Shown: piece by piece, positions 22,860 to 35,450 of the stretch
Numbering within the stretch: the first letter of the stretch is position 1
Layout: each line of letters begins with the position of its first letter
Assembly (NCBI GenBank): GCA_014529385.2
Contig: CM043956.1
Coordinates: 62,152,620 to 62,216,619, forward strand
DNA from: Adiantum capillus-veneris
Taxonomy: Eukaryota; Streptophyta; Polypodiopsida; Polypodiales; Pteridaceae
Length of the DNA: 64,000 nt
Direction: 5' to 3'
Program-made: the position numbers and the translations under genes
The notes under the pieces: model-generated
Told to the model about the DNA's origin: nothing
Seen by the model: only the letters and a program-made list of their open reading frames with translations
The model's database searches: none

Positions 22860-25640
22860 GAAATCTCACCTGGCTCAAAAAACCATGCTTTTCTCCACTT
22901 TGATTGGGAGTCCACTATCTTGTTTGCAGTATCTGACTTTGACATTGCCCTCATACACTGAATTTGTTACTTTCAATTTGACTCTTTCCTTTTTCACTAG
23001 CACTTCATACTTTAAGAGAGGTTTTGAGAGTGAAGGTTGCATGCATTCCTCCCTACGCAATTTGTGGCGAGCCCTTGGACTCCTACTGATAGTGTATCAT
23101 TTGCTTCTCCCACTCCAAGGTTGCCTTGTGGTCTTTAGCTGTGGATTGTTTAATCGAGTTTGGAGGTGTGTCTCCTCCTCTGTAGTTAAAGGTTGTTTTC
23201 CTTCCTCCTATCTCAGTAGGTGTTCTTATAGGTGTTGTAGGTCTTCTGCACCTTCAAGAACCTCTAAGGACACATCTCTTACGTTAATACAAGGTCAATG
23301 GGCCTTGACTCTGTTTCCTATGTCCTTGCTTTGACTAATTCTTTTTGTAGTTCTATTATTTGTTGTTGAGTAAGTCTAACTTTTTTGTAGCTTCTTCTAC
23401 TTAATCTACCAGTAGCTCTTATAGAGTACCTAGCTGTACTTGGAGCATTTTGTGTTCTTTACAAAGTTGAGCCTTCATTCTTTCCTCTACGGATAGGGAC
23501 CCTTCTTCCATATGCATTGTTTGTCTTTGTTCTAGATGTAATTTCTTTTGTAGATCAGTGATTTGTGCTTCCAAAGCTTCAATATATTGGCTATCTGCTC
23601 TTGCAACTGCTCATTTAGCCCTCGGTGTTGCTTTGAGTCTCTTGATTGTCAAGTCCTAGAGATCTAATTTGGCTTTCATCTCGAGAACTTCATATTTTGC
23701 TTCTTCTAGCTCATCCTCCACTCTTTCCTTCTCTTCCTAGAGATTCTTTACTTCATGCAAAACCTCCTCCATTTGCAATGTCAGAGTGTCTCGATCGCTT
23801 TTGGCCTCTCTTAGTGTTTTAATGGGAGTCTCAAGCTCTTGTTTAGGTTCATCAGCCTTATGGTTCGTCATGTGGATCATGTTTGTGAGGTGATCATGTT
23901 CTATTTTCATATTGTCTTTCTTGGTATGTAGCATACTATTTTCTTCAGGCAGTGCTAGATACTGCGTTCTGATTCTGTCCAGTACTTGATATACAACTCT
24001 CACATCCTCTTCATTTGTTGCAACCAGGCTTTTGTTGATGGTCTGAGGATTGGGTCTGAAAAGGGAACTTCGTGTCCCATACTCAACATTACTCTTGCTG
24101 GAGGTGCTCTCCACAGGTTGGCTAAAGGTTTCTATTGTGGTGCATGTGAGATTTGGACCAACCCTAGTACTCCAGACTGTAGGGATTGCCTTTCTTGTGC
24201 TCTTCTCTATGTCTCTTGGTCTAACTATGGTACTTTTGATTTGTCAGCTCTCACCTTTCTCTTAGGAATTTCCTTTCTCTCTTGCTCTTGCATGGTAGAC
24301 CACGGTGGGGTTGGAGTGCCATAGACCACCACAGAAGCCTCTGCCAATTTGTATCCTTCTTGAAGGAGGTATTCATAAGTGTTCCTTTCTTTCTTTTCCT
24401 TGTCTTTTGGTGAAGGATCTTCCTCTTCTATCTTTTCTAGTGAGTGTTGTGGTTGGGATAAAGAGGGCTTTGGACTTGGAGGAGGAGTAGAGGAGCCTGG
24501 ATGTGAAGGTGGTAGAGTTACACTTTTTGTTTGTTCACCTTCTTTGCTTCTCTTGTTTGGAGCCTCTGGCATTTCTTTTAGTTTCCTTTTGGTATCTTGT
24601 ACCTCTTCCATTGTGAAAGGCTCTAAGTTTTGTTGTTCAATCACCTTTTTAGATTCTTCATAGGCTTGGATGTTATGATCAAATTGATCTTCGAGCGGTC
24701 TTGAGGAACTTCCTCCAATCCTTGCTGGGTCTGGTACCCAATACTCCTCAAAGTATCCTTTGAGTACCCATTCTTTCTTGAATTGCTAGATCAACCTCTT
24801 GATTCAAGTGGCCTTTTGCTTGTGTGTCTCTGTGGGCCTTGATTCTTTTGTCATCTCCATATTACCCTTCTTTTTTGGGTGCTCCTCAGACTCTTCCTCT
24901 GATACAGTTTCTAGCCTCTTTTGGAGCCGTGTGGTGAATTGTGGTGCCACTGCTATTGGTGGTTCATTTTTTGTATCTTGGTTTAACTTGAACCACTCAT
25001 TTTGGGTTGGTGGGTTAGGCCACTGTCCTCTTGCACCGATAGCTTCATATGAAATCTTTGTCAATGTTTTTCCACCTCCAATGTACGTGGGATTTTTTGT
25101 ACCCATACCGACCACTTTCTCATGGAGATATTGGGCGTAATCACACACTGCTTCTCAATTCCCGAACTATTTTGTGGCCACTGCATGTGGAGGTGTTGTG
25201 TACTTTTGTGGTCTCTTGCTGCAAACATGGAAGTATTGGTTGTAAAGCTTACATATCTTTGCAGCTCTCGGGTCTACCAGGTCTTTGAATGTCTAATTGG
25301 GTTTCTTGTGGGAGTAGACATTTACTTCATCTCTTCTTTCTCTAATAGAGCTACCCTTATTATGGATACCTAGTGCATCTACTATGATTTGAGGTGTAAT
25401 AACCACCTCTATCTTCTGTCCATCCAAAGCAGTAATCACTACCTTGCCATCTTTCTGGATTGAGCTGACTAGCTCATAGACTCTTTGCACATCTACACCC
25501 ACTGGTGGTGATGTGAAGAAGTTGTAAAAATTTACTCTTTCCAGCTAGGTGAGTGTTTCTTCTTTGTTTGCATACTCCAAAATTTCTCGTTGACTCATTG
25601 GGATATCCATTGTATTTCCTTGAAAGTCTCTAAAAGTTAC
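22860..25640 (-). pseudogene. Element B main coding region, coiled-coil rich, unknown
   Basis: A broken minus-strand coding region read from high to low coordinates. It opens with MSQREILEYANKEE (near 25,605) and a stop, then VNFYNFF and VYELVSS at about 25,440-25,535, then ITPQIIVDALGIHNKG. This is a small mixed alpha/beta block also met in predicted proteins of repetitive plant loci, as far as I recall. Next comes 25,148-24,804 (Lys/Glu-rich), then 24,644-24,225 with a Pro/Ser linker (PPSHPGSSTPPPSPKP). From 24,114 to 23,737 a heptad-rich coiled coil follows (NMIHMTNHKADEPKQELE). More charged helix runs to 22,875. No gag zinc knuckle or pol motif is present. It could be a gag-like scaffold or captured host sequence. 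Confidence 0.5.
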
Positions 25641-25899
25641 ACCGTCAGTCCTTCTTTTTCTAATGTCTTCTTCTGTACCCAAGCTTTGGCTGGCTTGAGT
25701 GTATCTTTTGGTAGTGTGTAAGGCTCACTGGCTACACTAATTTTGTTCAAGGAAAATCTCTTCTTCTTTGTTGGTGAAACTGGCTAGCGTCTAGTGATCC
25801 TGCGGATTCTCCAACTGCAAAAAATTAGAGTAATTCTTCAGATCTGGTGTTATTGTAGTTTCTAGCTTTCCAAATAACTTTAAAATTGAAACACAAGCA

Positions 25900-27200
25900 A
25901 ATTAGGGCCTAAGGGTGCTATGAATGTGGCAAAAAGTGTATTTTGGGTGCAGATTCATGTTGTGAGGCATCATACGCATATGATGTCTAAGTTCTCATAA
26001 TGATGTGCTTTCTCATATGTGCATAGTTCATAACATATGCATCATGGATACATGCCTGGAATATAGCTTGGGTGTCATTTGGGCAAGATGCCACCACTTT
26101 AGGTTTTTTTCAACCTTGGATATGTATTATGGCCATGGCTTGAGCAAATGATGTTCAAATGGGTTACAACTTGATGAGAAGACTCATAAGAAGGTGCTAT
26201 GAACATTGGCTAGGCAAAACTCCTCTCAGAATGACATTTGAATACCATTAGACCTTGCACACGTATGATGTCTCTTGGTGGAATTTTATTGAAAATGATG
26301 GGAATCGAGATAGTATTCCCATAGCATGTGCATGATGTAAATGTCTTCAAAATTGAATTTGGAATTGGATTTGTAGGTCGGAGGCCATAAAATGGGTTTG
26401 TGTGTTCATATTTCTCCTATGTGGACATATCATGGATAAATGATGTCCATTCATGGGGTACGTAAAATTTGATTGTCAAGCTCATTAGGTTGTGATGGAA
26501 TAGCTGGTAGCCTCATAATCCTTGCAGCTTATCATTTTGTAGGGGTTAGACATCATATGCGTATAATGTCTCTTTCATCTTTTTCGGCTGTGACTGATTG
26601 CGAAGCTAGCCCAAGAGGTGTGCATTGCTCTGATGTGCCTGAAATAGAATTTGGATGAGGTTTCATGTGCCCAAGACCACAAAATGTATTTTTGGATTCT
26701 TAATTTGCAAAATGAGTTGTATAATGGTCAAGTCATGCCTAAATGTGCCCAAACTTGGTGTATGTGATGTATATACCATGAAGTACAATTTTTGGATAGT
26801 CAAAATGCTGACAGAACTCTTCTATGATAGAGCTAGACATCATACGCATATGATGTCTATACCTGTCAATGAGACATTTGAGCATAGGGGCATAATGTAT
26901 GTGCTAAGTGCATGCTTGGCGCTTGTTTTGACTTGATTTGCTTGTCAAACACCACTACAAAAATATGCACAGATTCACAAGTTTCCCAATTTTCCTCTTT
27001 TTACTCACATCTTTGTCTTTTGGGGACCAAATGTTAGCCAAGACTCTAGTCTCAAGGTGTCATTGGGGTCTAGTCTGTTTTGTCAACTTCGGTATCCAAC
27101 TAGGGCCTAGACATCGTACACATATAATGTTGGCTGATGAAAAACTGCACTTTTCTCATCCAAAATTCTTGCATATATGTTCTTTTATACCCAGCAACAC
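25900..27200. repeat. ~285-bp degenerate tandem repeat with a 24-bp palindrome
   Basis: AGACATCATACGCATATGATGTCT-type motifs recur at about 25,973, 26,258, 26,546, 26,832 and 27,108, spacings of 278-288 bp. The best copies (26,546 and 26,832) are almost perfect palindromes. Flanking sequence is loosely conserved between units (for example ...ATAAAATG..TTTTGG-like blocks). Weaker copies lie between (near 26,035 and 26,325). It occupies the leader of element B between the primer site and the coding region. Confidence 0.7.
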
Positions 27201-27650
27201 TCAGCCATGCCCAATTGTCTACTGAAGCTTGTTTATTACATTTCTTTCCAAAGATCATCTTTTCTAAGATTGTAAATGCAACCAAGCATGAAAGAAAAAT
27301 TTCTAGAGATGGATAGCTCTAGATCCCAATCGCATGTCCTATTTACAACTACTCCTACAAAACATGTATAAGGACTTGCATTTATGAGCTGAGAAAATGC
27401 TTCACCATCTCTTTTGAACTCATTAACGCTTGTATCTCCTCACAAATCGCCCATAATCCAACAAAATCTAATTAAGATTAATACTACCTATTATGGAAAA
27501 TCCGGGCAAGACAAATGTTCCCTAGCACTCCCCTAAGATCCAAAGAGTCCCACTCTTTGCTCCTCCTAAAGTTAAATAACACAACTCTAATAATTGGAGG
27601 TACTTTTACCTCGTAGGACTAGTTTAAGGTCATCTACCTAGGGCTCTCGT
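27200..27650 (-). other. Untranslated leader of element B
   Basis: AT-rich, no ORF, between the palindromic repeats and the primer-binding site. Confidence 0.6.
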
Positions 27651-27668
27651 CCCCAGAAGTGGCACCAA
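27651..27668 (-). promoter_or_regulatory. Putative primer-binding site of element B
   Basis: Minus strand TTGGTGCCACTTCTGGGG directly after the 5' LTR. It has the TGG start expected for a tRNA primer and resembles the TGGCGCC-type sites of some plant Ty3 elements. Confidence 0.55.
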
Positions 27669-28590
27669 TGTTGTCGAGCAGACACACTGCTCGCAACTGC
27701 TAGAAGAGCAAGAACTAGGCTAAAGAACAAGATGTCAACCAAGGACAAAGCTTGACCAATAGGCACATTGAAACAAATAGATGGTTGGAAATCACCTACT
27801 TGACCTTCTAAGAGAATCACTACCAAATGAAATCAATTAAAACACATCAAGAACATGCAACCACAACCTTTCTTATGAAGACAATGCTCGTTGAAACGCA
27901 AGCTAAAGTTGTCAAATCATCACAAAACTCAAGGGCTAACCTCTACACACCTAGAGGACACCATCCTATGGTCTCTAACCAAACTTACCACCCATAAACA
28001 CCCGGTGTAGAAATCGCGTATAAAGACATGCCAAAATTTACAAGTCCCTGATTCTCAACATGCTTAGATCTAAGGCGTATCTCATCCCTTCATGGTCACA
28101 ATGACATATAGCAATCACTAAATGGATGCATGGTTGGAGAGAAAACTCACATTGAAGCTTGTGGAAGAGCTCTTCATAAAGAGACAGACACCGGACAAGC
28201 TTGCCGTTGAAGTGTAGCGCTTGCCATTGCTAACACAATGGTGAAGTCACCTTCGCAATGTATCCACCATAGAGCACATGTAGGGAGAAGAAGAAGACCT
28301 CCCTCTCTCTCAACACACAACATGCAATCATGTATACTTAGTGGATCTCAAAAGCTGATTCATTCCAAAGTTGTATTAGGTTTACAAAAATTGACTTTTA
28401 TACCTCAGCCTTGGAGGTTCTAGCTCACCAAGATTACATCCTACCATCTATTGTGGGGTTAGAGATTCTGCATACTTACAAAATTACAATCTGGAAACTC
28501 AATCATATCCCAAAATAACTACAACGAGTTTGTTAGAATAAGTATTACAAAAATTGGGATCTTCCTGTGTATTAGCCATAGCCGTCAACA
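27669..28590 (-). repeat. 5' LTR of element B
   Basis: 922 bp, TGTTGTCG to GTCAACA. It contains about 30-bp and 27-bp segments absent from the other LTR. TATAAAA at 28,402-28,396 on the minus strand. Confidence 0.9.
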
Positions 28591-29265
28591 ACAAGATGAA
28601 GATGAAGTTATTGATGCTTTCTTATCCGGTTGTGAAGCCTATGAATTGAATAGTTTGAATGGAGTTTCTGATGAGAGTACCTATTTAGAGCGGGTGTCAG
28701 ATGAACCTTTGCAATGTTAAGATGGATTGTTAAGTAGCATGGATGTAGATGAGGAAGCAAAGGATGAAATTGACAAGTATGAAGATTGTCGAGATCATGC
28801 TAATTGTGAACAAGTTATCCAGGGAAGTTTTACTTATATACTAATGCATGAGTTGTATGAGGAGACAACTTTTACGCTTTTGATGAACGTTGAGGCCTTG
28901 AACGGTGGTTTTACTAAGTGTGCTAATGATGAAGATTTATAGAATAAAGCTATTTTCTATGATCAAGCTAGAATCCCAAGTAAAAATGCCTTGGATGGTA
29001 CAAGTCCATATTGTTCCAAGGTTCTTCATGATGATTATGCAGTCAGAGGGGGTGATGATAATAAATCACCATGGGTACTGCAAAAGGTGCACAATTTTCT
29101 TCATTTCCTTGGATGATACACCAACTATGGTTGGGTTTGGATTCTATTTCTAATGATGCTTATGTTAGCAATGTAATGGAAATGGCCTATGAAATTTGGG
29201 AAGAGCGGAATTCAGAGAATTAGAGTGAGCATTTTTGTGAGATTAATTTGAGAACATAGAGGGTG
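28591..29265 (+). pseudogene. C-family retrotransposon copy, right half (acidic ORF)
   Basis: Continues the relic interrupted at 21,359. The acidic ORF at 28,727-28,942 and its in-frame continuation past one stop align with the element C minus-strand ORF: DEYEDSSDHADCE against DKYEDCRDHANCE, ILMNVE against LLMNVE, YESRGGDD against YAVRGGDD. The match extends to WLGLDSI and DAYVSNVM near 29,120-29,180. A purine-rich AGAGGGTG at about 29,258 may be the remains of its polypurine tract. Its LTRs were not recognised. Confidence 0.75.
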
Positions 29266-29992
29266 AACTTAATTGATGGTAGCAACATGAACATAGTACT
29301 TAATTAACTTGGCATGAACAATACTTTTGCAAGAGAGAGAAAAAGTATAAGTGAACATGACAAAAGTTGAGGACCGGATTTCGGTCCCCCCTCCAAAAGG
29401 CGTTTGTATTATAGATTCTCCCATCCAGAGAGACTTGGTACAATAAAATCTTTGTGTTTCTTGTGACCATAACATAAACTTTGCAAAAAGCATTAACTAT
29501 CCCAAGCCTCAGTCCCAAGACCTCAAACACCTTCGAAGGTGGAGAGAGCTAGCAGGGAATGAGGGTAGGGAAGAGAAGAACCATTCATAGGAGAAAGAAA
29601 TAGTTCCTTATTTTTTAACACTCTTCTTGATTTTCATAGCATAATAGCATAATAATGAAGATGAAGACGATGGAAAGGTTAAGCATTGAAGCGTGGCTCT
29701 CTGGTTAGATTTGCATTCCATAGCTACGACCACTAATCTTCAACCACTTGATACTCTGTCAACCACTCGACACCACAAAGTATTGCGTTCTCTCTTCTCT
29801 TAAAAACACTCTCTGAAATAGTCCGAGCTAGCATATATTGTTTTAGAGAAAACATTTTCAGAGGAAAAGACACAGAAAGGGAGAGATAGAGAAGCACTTG
29901 CATGCTACATCTACTTCACTCAAATCTTGCATGCTACATCAATTCTTGCAGCCACTAATATTCAACCTCTCGGTACGAGTACAAAGAATTAT

Positions 29993-30051
<59 letters not shown>

Positions 30052-30125
30052 TCTGAAACAATACACGTTGTCATGAGTTTTTTGGAGCAAACGATTGCGC
30101 ATATGTATATATCCATGCATGGTGC
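29266..30125. other. Non-coding with (CT)n microsatellite
   Basis: No gene seen. Purine-rich around 29,530-29,600 and 29,850-29,900, with a long CT tract at about 29,993-30,048. Confidence 0.65.
29993..30048. repeat. (CT)n microsatellite
   Basis: About 28 uninterrupted CT units. Confidence 0.95.
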
Positions 30126-30130
30126 ATCGA

Positions 30131-30558
30131 ATAAAGGATTTCCCATTTTCCCAAGCCAGGTGGTTGAGTGGGGCCCACATGTGTACAGGTAGGACAACAT
30201 GTACATAGTGCATTGATTTTCACTATCACCAGTACCAGTGTCTTTTTTCTATAATAATGAGGAGTTTCTAGCACGTAAAACTTCTTGAGGAAGCTATCCA
30301 CGGGCCGATGACATGAGGTAAGTAGGTGCGTCAGATGGCATCTAATAAAGGATTGCCCATTTTCCCGAGCCAGGTGGTTGAGTGGGGCCCACATGTGTAC
30401 AGGTAGGACAGCATGTACATAGTGCATCGATTTTCACTATCACCAATACCAGTGTCTTTTTTCTATAATAATGAGGAGTTTCTAGCGCGTAAAACTTCTT
30501 GAGGAAGCTATTCGCGGGCTGATGACATGCGGTAAGCAGGTGCGTCAGATGGAATCTA
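30131..30558. repeat. 214-bp tandem duplication
   Basis: The segment starting ATAAAGGATT at 30,131 repeats from about 30,345 with a 214-bp period (GGATTTCCCATTTTCCC at 30,136; GGATTGCCCATTTTCCC at 30,350). Only scattered substitutions separate the copies, so it is recent. A fragment (GCGTCAGATGG and GGCGTCAGG) trails into a partial third copy. The long ORFs here are by-products of the duplication. Confidence 0.9.
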
Positions 30559-30559
30559 G

Positions 30560-33500
30560 TGGCGTCAGGAGGTCGAATGGGGTCAATATTTGCACGTGGA
30601 TGAGTGCAGACACAACGTGGATGAGTACAGACACAACGTGGGTGTTTTCTTGAGATAATTATGTAGAAAGGTCATCATGAGAATTGTATTTGGGGGCCAC
30701 TTCACGTGGTTGTGGGATGCATTATTGAAAAAGTTAAGTACCAGGTGTGCGGATGGATGCAACAGGGTGACAACTATGCATTGCGAGGTCAGTTTTGGCC
30801 TGTTTGGGGTCCGTTTGAGGTCAACTAAAAAGGCCAAGGGTGCCCAACTAATAAATCTAAGTGTGGGAACTGAAAAACCTGAGAGAAGACCAGAAAAAAC
30901 ATGGAGAGAAGAGGAGGAACTTCCGCAACTGTGTTTTTGCTATTTTTGGAGCCTGTTTTGGCCATAAACTACTCAAGATTTGACCACTTTGACATTGTAG
31001 ACTAGAGTTTTGGGCCGTTCCAGACGTGATGGCACTGTCCATTTTGCCAAATTCCTCACTTTTTTTCTGCTATATTGGTCGTGTAAGTTTCTCCTATGAG
31101 CGAAGCTTCTACTCCAATTTGTGATTGTATTTGGCATATTTTACCCATGTTGTGTGAGCTATTTTCCCCATTGATGTTGGCCCAAGCTCAATTGTATCTA
31201 ATCATAAAAAAATTTCCTCTTTTGAGCTTAGTGCTTTGGGTGTGTGTGTGTGTCTCTCTCTCTCTCTGTGGAGTGGGTAAATGGGTAGTCTCTCTCCTCT
31301 CACTTCATAGGTGTGTTTCATGTCTCAGCCAGGTGGGTTGTGTAAGCTGAGTAATGCCCAATAGTGTGCGTGTGTATCATCCCAAGAGTGTGTGTCAGGT
31401 CATTATTGAGGCGTTGTGTGTGTTTTCATCCCACTCTTATTCTTTTGGTGCCCCCACTGAGGATCTTCTTCGAGCTCCTTCAGCTTCAGGATTACAGGTT
31501 GCAAATTACAAGTTACATGTTACAGGGACAAGTACAGGTACAGGTGATTCACACAGGTACAGGTAGCTGTAGTAGAGTGATACACTGATGGTGGTAGTCA
31601 CTTGAAGTTGCCGTGGATATGCATCATTTGGCGCCTGTTTGAGCGCATTTTCTATTGGTATTGTACGTTACTTGTGGAAACTTCCATTGTACGCCTTTGT
31701 GGAGCCATACTTGGTTTTATTTGGCAGTCCCAGCCATTTCTGAGACTTGGTCTGGAAGATAGTCATTTCTGAGACTTGACTATACGAGATTTGCATAAGC
31801 CTTCGTGTGAGAGTCAATAGCATGAGGTTTAATTATGCTGGGGGATTCTCAAATGTGAGATCCTTTCAATGATACACGTAGCTGGAGCATCCTTTTCATG
31901 ACCTCACCATAGGCTATGTACTAGTCATTCCTACTTGATGCTCGAGTTCTATTGTTGGCAGTTTATGCATACATATACAGCCTATATTTTGGGTTCACAT
32001 TGCTCTACTTTTGGGGAAACTCTGCCAAAATTTTTCCAAGATATGATGGATGGTTTTTTGGTCTTTTGAGCCATTTTATGATGTTATGCTGTTGAAATTC
32101 TGGCAAAATCAAAGGATAAGTTAGGTGTGCCTTCTTGGGAGTTGCATGGTGGGATTTACGTTCTAGGTCCATCCCAAGGCAGTAAGTTGAAAAAATTGCT
32201 TTTGAATAGACCATTTAGTGTGGCAATATATCACCAAATGTAGCCCCCATATTTAACAAAGCTATACAATATAAAAAGATTGTAGTATGGTGACTGGTGC
32301 CCACATCCATTGCTGCAAAGCATAACCAATGAGGTTGTTGGAATTTCCATTTGTGGTCATCATCATAAGGAGCTTTCAATGTCTAGAAGGCACACATGCA
32401 AGGTGTTCATCTTCAAAGGCTCGATCCTCTTCAGGACTTGAGATGCATAGATGCCCTTGATCCAATGTGAAGGTTCAATATGCCAAAATATGCAAGGAGA
32501 GCTCACACAAATCATGCTTGATCTATGTAACCATAGATGAGCCTACAAATAGAATATTCCTAAGTATTTCACAAAGCATTGATTATTAGTAGGTCATTAG
32601 AAGGCTCTACACCTATCGGTTGCAAATAATTTATTGTCTTCAAAAGGCATACTTGATAGTTTATCACCATAAAATTCTTCTCAATTATCCATAGTTTTTT
32701 ATTGTATTTTTTATACCTAGGCTAAATTTTTAGGATTGAAGTGTCATGATTGGTAGACAAACTTTGACAACAACCTATGATAGTAATACAAAATGGGAGT
32801 GCATGCATATGTTTGTGAGTGATCAAGGATTTTTTTGATGGTAGCAACACAAACAAAACAAGAGAATGCTTGCGCCTAAGTGTTGTACAACATTTGATAA
32901 GATTTCTAAGAATGCTTAATGTTGCCATGACCACAATAGAGAAGGCAAAGCAAAGAGAATGCATGAAGCCCTGCAAACGTCTTGTGTGATATAAATTGCA
33001 AGATGCAAAATGAAATATACACGATCAAAATTTGAAAATCTGATAAAATTTGAAATGTATAATCATTGGTGTATACTACCTACAAGAAAAGAAATCTAAT
33101 ACAAAATTATTTAAAAAAATTTCAAGTACTTGTTTTACTTTAATTAACTTTCGCAAGCATATTGAAGGGCTCTTATGCAAAGGAATCTACAAATGGTTCT
33201 ACAGTTGGACATCCAGCGATAGGGGACACAATCTACGAATGGGAAAAAAGACTTGACTAGAGTAGGAGCTTAAAGAGGTCAACACAGAGATGGAGACAGG
33301 CTCAAACGGGAACAAAAGACCTAGCTCACAGGCAGAATCCACCAGGGTTTCTGATGAAGGGCTGGCGGATAGAGCCTAGAATGCTCTGAAAAATTCTCTT
33401 CCGTAGCAGGTAGAGATCACGGAAGCCATCACGGTGGCCATTCCACCAACCCTTATTAAAAAACAAGTGGTTATGCATATCTATGATAAGTGATAAAACC

Positions 33501-34080
33501 ATGAGGCACACTCATGGAAATGGGAGAAATTATAAAAGGCCTCTTGATGGGGTAGGCTTGTGGTCCAAACCTTTTTGTAAAATCAATTTAAAATCTCCAT
33601 ATTAATCTTTGACATGATGCTACATGCAGGAATTTCGTTAGCGTGATCACAAACAGCCTACATGTTGCATGCAATCTCTTCTCCCATCCATGGAGAGTGT
33701 GCCCACCTTGAGACACAAGGTCGATGTGTACAACTAAAGTATGTTGTACACCAAGACATTCAAAGTAACAAATTTTTGGTACCATTTCTATCTTGTGGCT
33801 TTGTTGTCCTAATTGTCAAGGATCTGCATAAGTTATTATATACCAAGTCATTGAAAGCTAAATACATAAAAAATATACCCTAACTTCTCTCGTGCTCTTG
33901 AGTTCCTCTCTACTTTTTTATTATGGAGGCCAAGAGTTGTTCTAGATGTGGACATGGCCTACTAAAGTAAGTGTATAATCATAGGGGAGACATATGAGGG
34001 TTGGCTAGGTCTGCCCTAGTCTTTGTTATTAAATGTTCATCTAAGTGTAGGAGGACTTGCTACGGTTAAGTCCCACATTG
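30560..34080. other. Non-coding stretch
   Basis: No supported gene on either strand. A short tandem ACAGGTACAGGT-type minisatellite lies near 31,520-31,565, a (GT)n(CT)n patch at 31,238-31,268, and a CT/GT patch elsewhere. The remaining ORFs are short, lack recognisable motifs, and have AT-rich, stop-dense surroundings. Confidence 0.65.
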
Positions 34081-34116
34081 TAAGCCACATTGGACCATAC
34101 TGTTAGAGCTTTACAA

Positions 34117-34290
34117 TCTCTCTCTCTCTCTCGCTCTCTCTCTCTCTTTCACATACACACCTACACATACCTAGAGACTCCCACACACACCCTCTCTCCT
34201 TTCCCCCTCCATGATATATGTGTGTGTGTGTCACATAGGCGCACACGCACGTGCACACACACACACACACATGTGTAGACACACACTCAC
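34117..34290. repeat. CT and CA/GT microsatellite cluster
   Basis: (CT)n from 34,117, then CACA/GTGT stretches through 34,272. It generates spurious Ser/Leu- and His/Thr-rich ORFs. Confidence 0.9.
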
Positions 34291-35450
34291 TCCTCCTCGT
34301 GCTATCATCTTGTATTCATTGTCTTTGCATGCACTACCCTCTATTTGCCACACAAAGGCAAAGAAGACATGGAGGGGGACAGAATTGAGACGTCCGTCTT
34401 ACAAGTTGTGTGATAGAGGGACAAGAGGGATATATGGAGATGGAGGAGATGGTGTAGAGGATGCAAGAAACCTTAGGGCTAGCTTGTATTTTTGGACAGG
34501 TTGTATATGTTGAGAAGACAAGCAAGCAAGGCCTTCAAAGCTCCTATGCCTCCTTTGGGGTAGATTTTTTATGTGGAGTCCTACCATGTGGCGAGCGAGA
34601 ATTGTCGAGTGAAGGAAAATCCGAGCAAATGAATAAAGAAACCAAATGGGCTTTGTCAAGAAAGATGAATGAAGATCCTACTTAAAGCCCTAAGTAATAG
34701 CAATAATACTGTTCAAAATGAGAATCTTTTCTAGAATCCCTAAGTAATCGTAGCAATAGCATTGTTCAAAATTAGACTTTAGATTCTTTTGTGCAGTTGA
34801 GGCTTGATGTCGAGCAATGAGAAACCCAAGCAGGTAGCAAAGCTATTACAAACCATGCAATGATCCACAACTACATTCAACACCATAAGTTTAATTTTAA
34901 CTTTAAATTTAGTCAACAATGCTCATACATCTACAAAGTTTCTAAACTATATTAAGAGACAATTGTCATATCTTATAACCAAAAAAGAGAGATTTCTTTA
35001 GGATTATAAGATAACAAGTGGAATATTTAGTGGAATATAGAGAGAAACATGTCATGCCTCTACACTTTAACAACAACAAGAAATGCTACGGTTCTATCTC
35101 ATGACTATGAGGAGTCACACTCGTCATCAATAAAAACATTGCGCCTCTGGCACTTCTTGTGGGTGTCAAAATCGTATCAGATATCAGCAGCCATGGTTTT
35201 TGCAATCCCCTCAGCATAAACTGGCAACACACTTCCATACAAAAAGAAAAAGGTAAGTCTCATAATCCACATGTAAGCAATACATAACCTTCATCATTGA
35301 AACATAACAAATCTCAAATTGTTGTTTGAATCATTATCCATAATTTTCAAATACTGAACAATCAATGATACCAAAAACTGACAAAGTAGCATAAAAGTTA
35401 GATGGAAACATAAAATAGTGGGGGAAAATGAAGTGTAAGATGAACTCTCA
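34291..35450. other. Non-coding; 3' flank of the methyltransferase-like gene
   Basis: No gene recognised. The part below 35,450 would hold the 3' untranslated region of the minus-strand gene; no single poly(A) signal could be assigned with confidence. Confidence 0.55.

Larger units (their letters stand above)
21355..28595 (-). mobile_element. Element B: non-autonomous LTR retrotransposon
   Basis: LTRs at 21,360-22,236 and 27,669-28,590, starting TGTTGTC and ending GTCAACA (plus strand). A polypurine tract at 22,237-22,247 and a primer-like site at 27,651-27,668 place it on the minus strand. Flanking 5-mers GCAAG (21,355-21,359) and ACAAG (28,591-28,595) are a target duplication with one mismatch. 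The host reading frame (C-family acidic ORF) continues across. The internal 5.4 kb has a repeat leader, a long broken coiled-coil-type coding region and a 3' ORF, but no recognisable protease, RT, RNase H or integrase. Confidence 0.9.

Noticed and set aside
29955-30427. Minus-strand ORFs containing HYVHxVLPVHMWAPLNHLA twice
   Set aside because: The internal repeat is the 214-bp DNA duplication, and one end is a CT tract; no motif or splice support.
32005-34000. Scattered ORFs of 60-85 residues
   Set aside because: No motifs, no neighbours in phase, AT-rich and stop-dense surroundings; consistent with chance.
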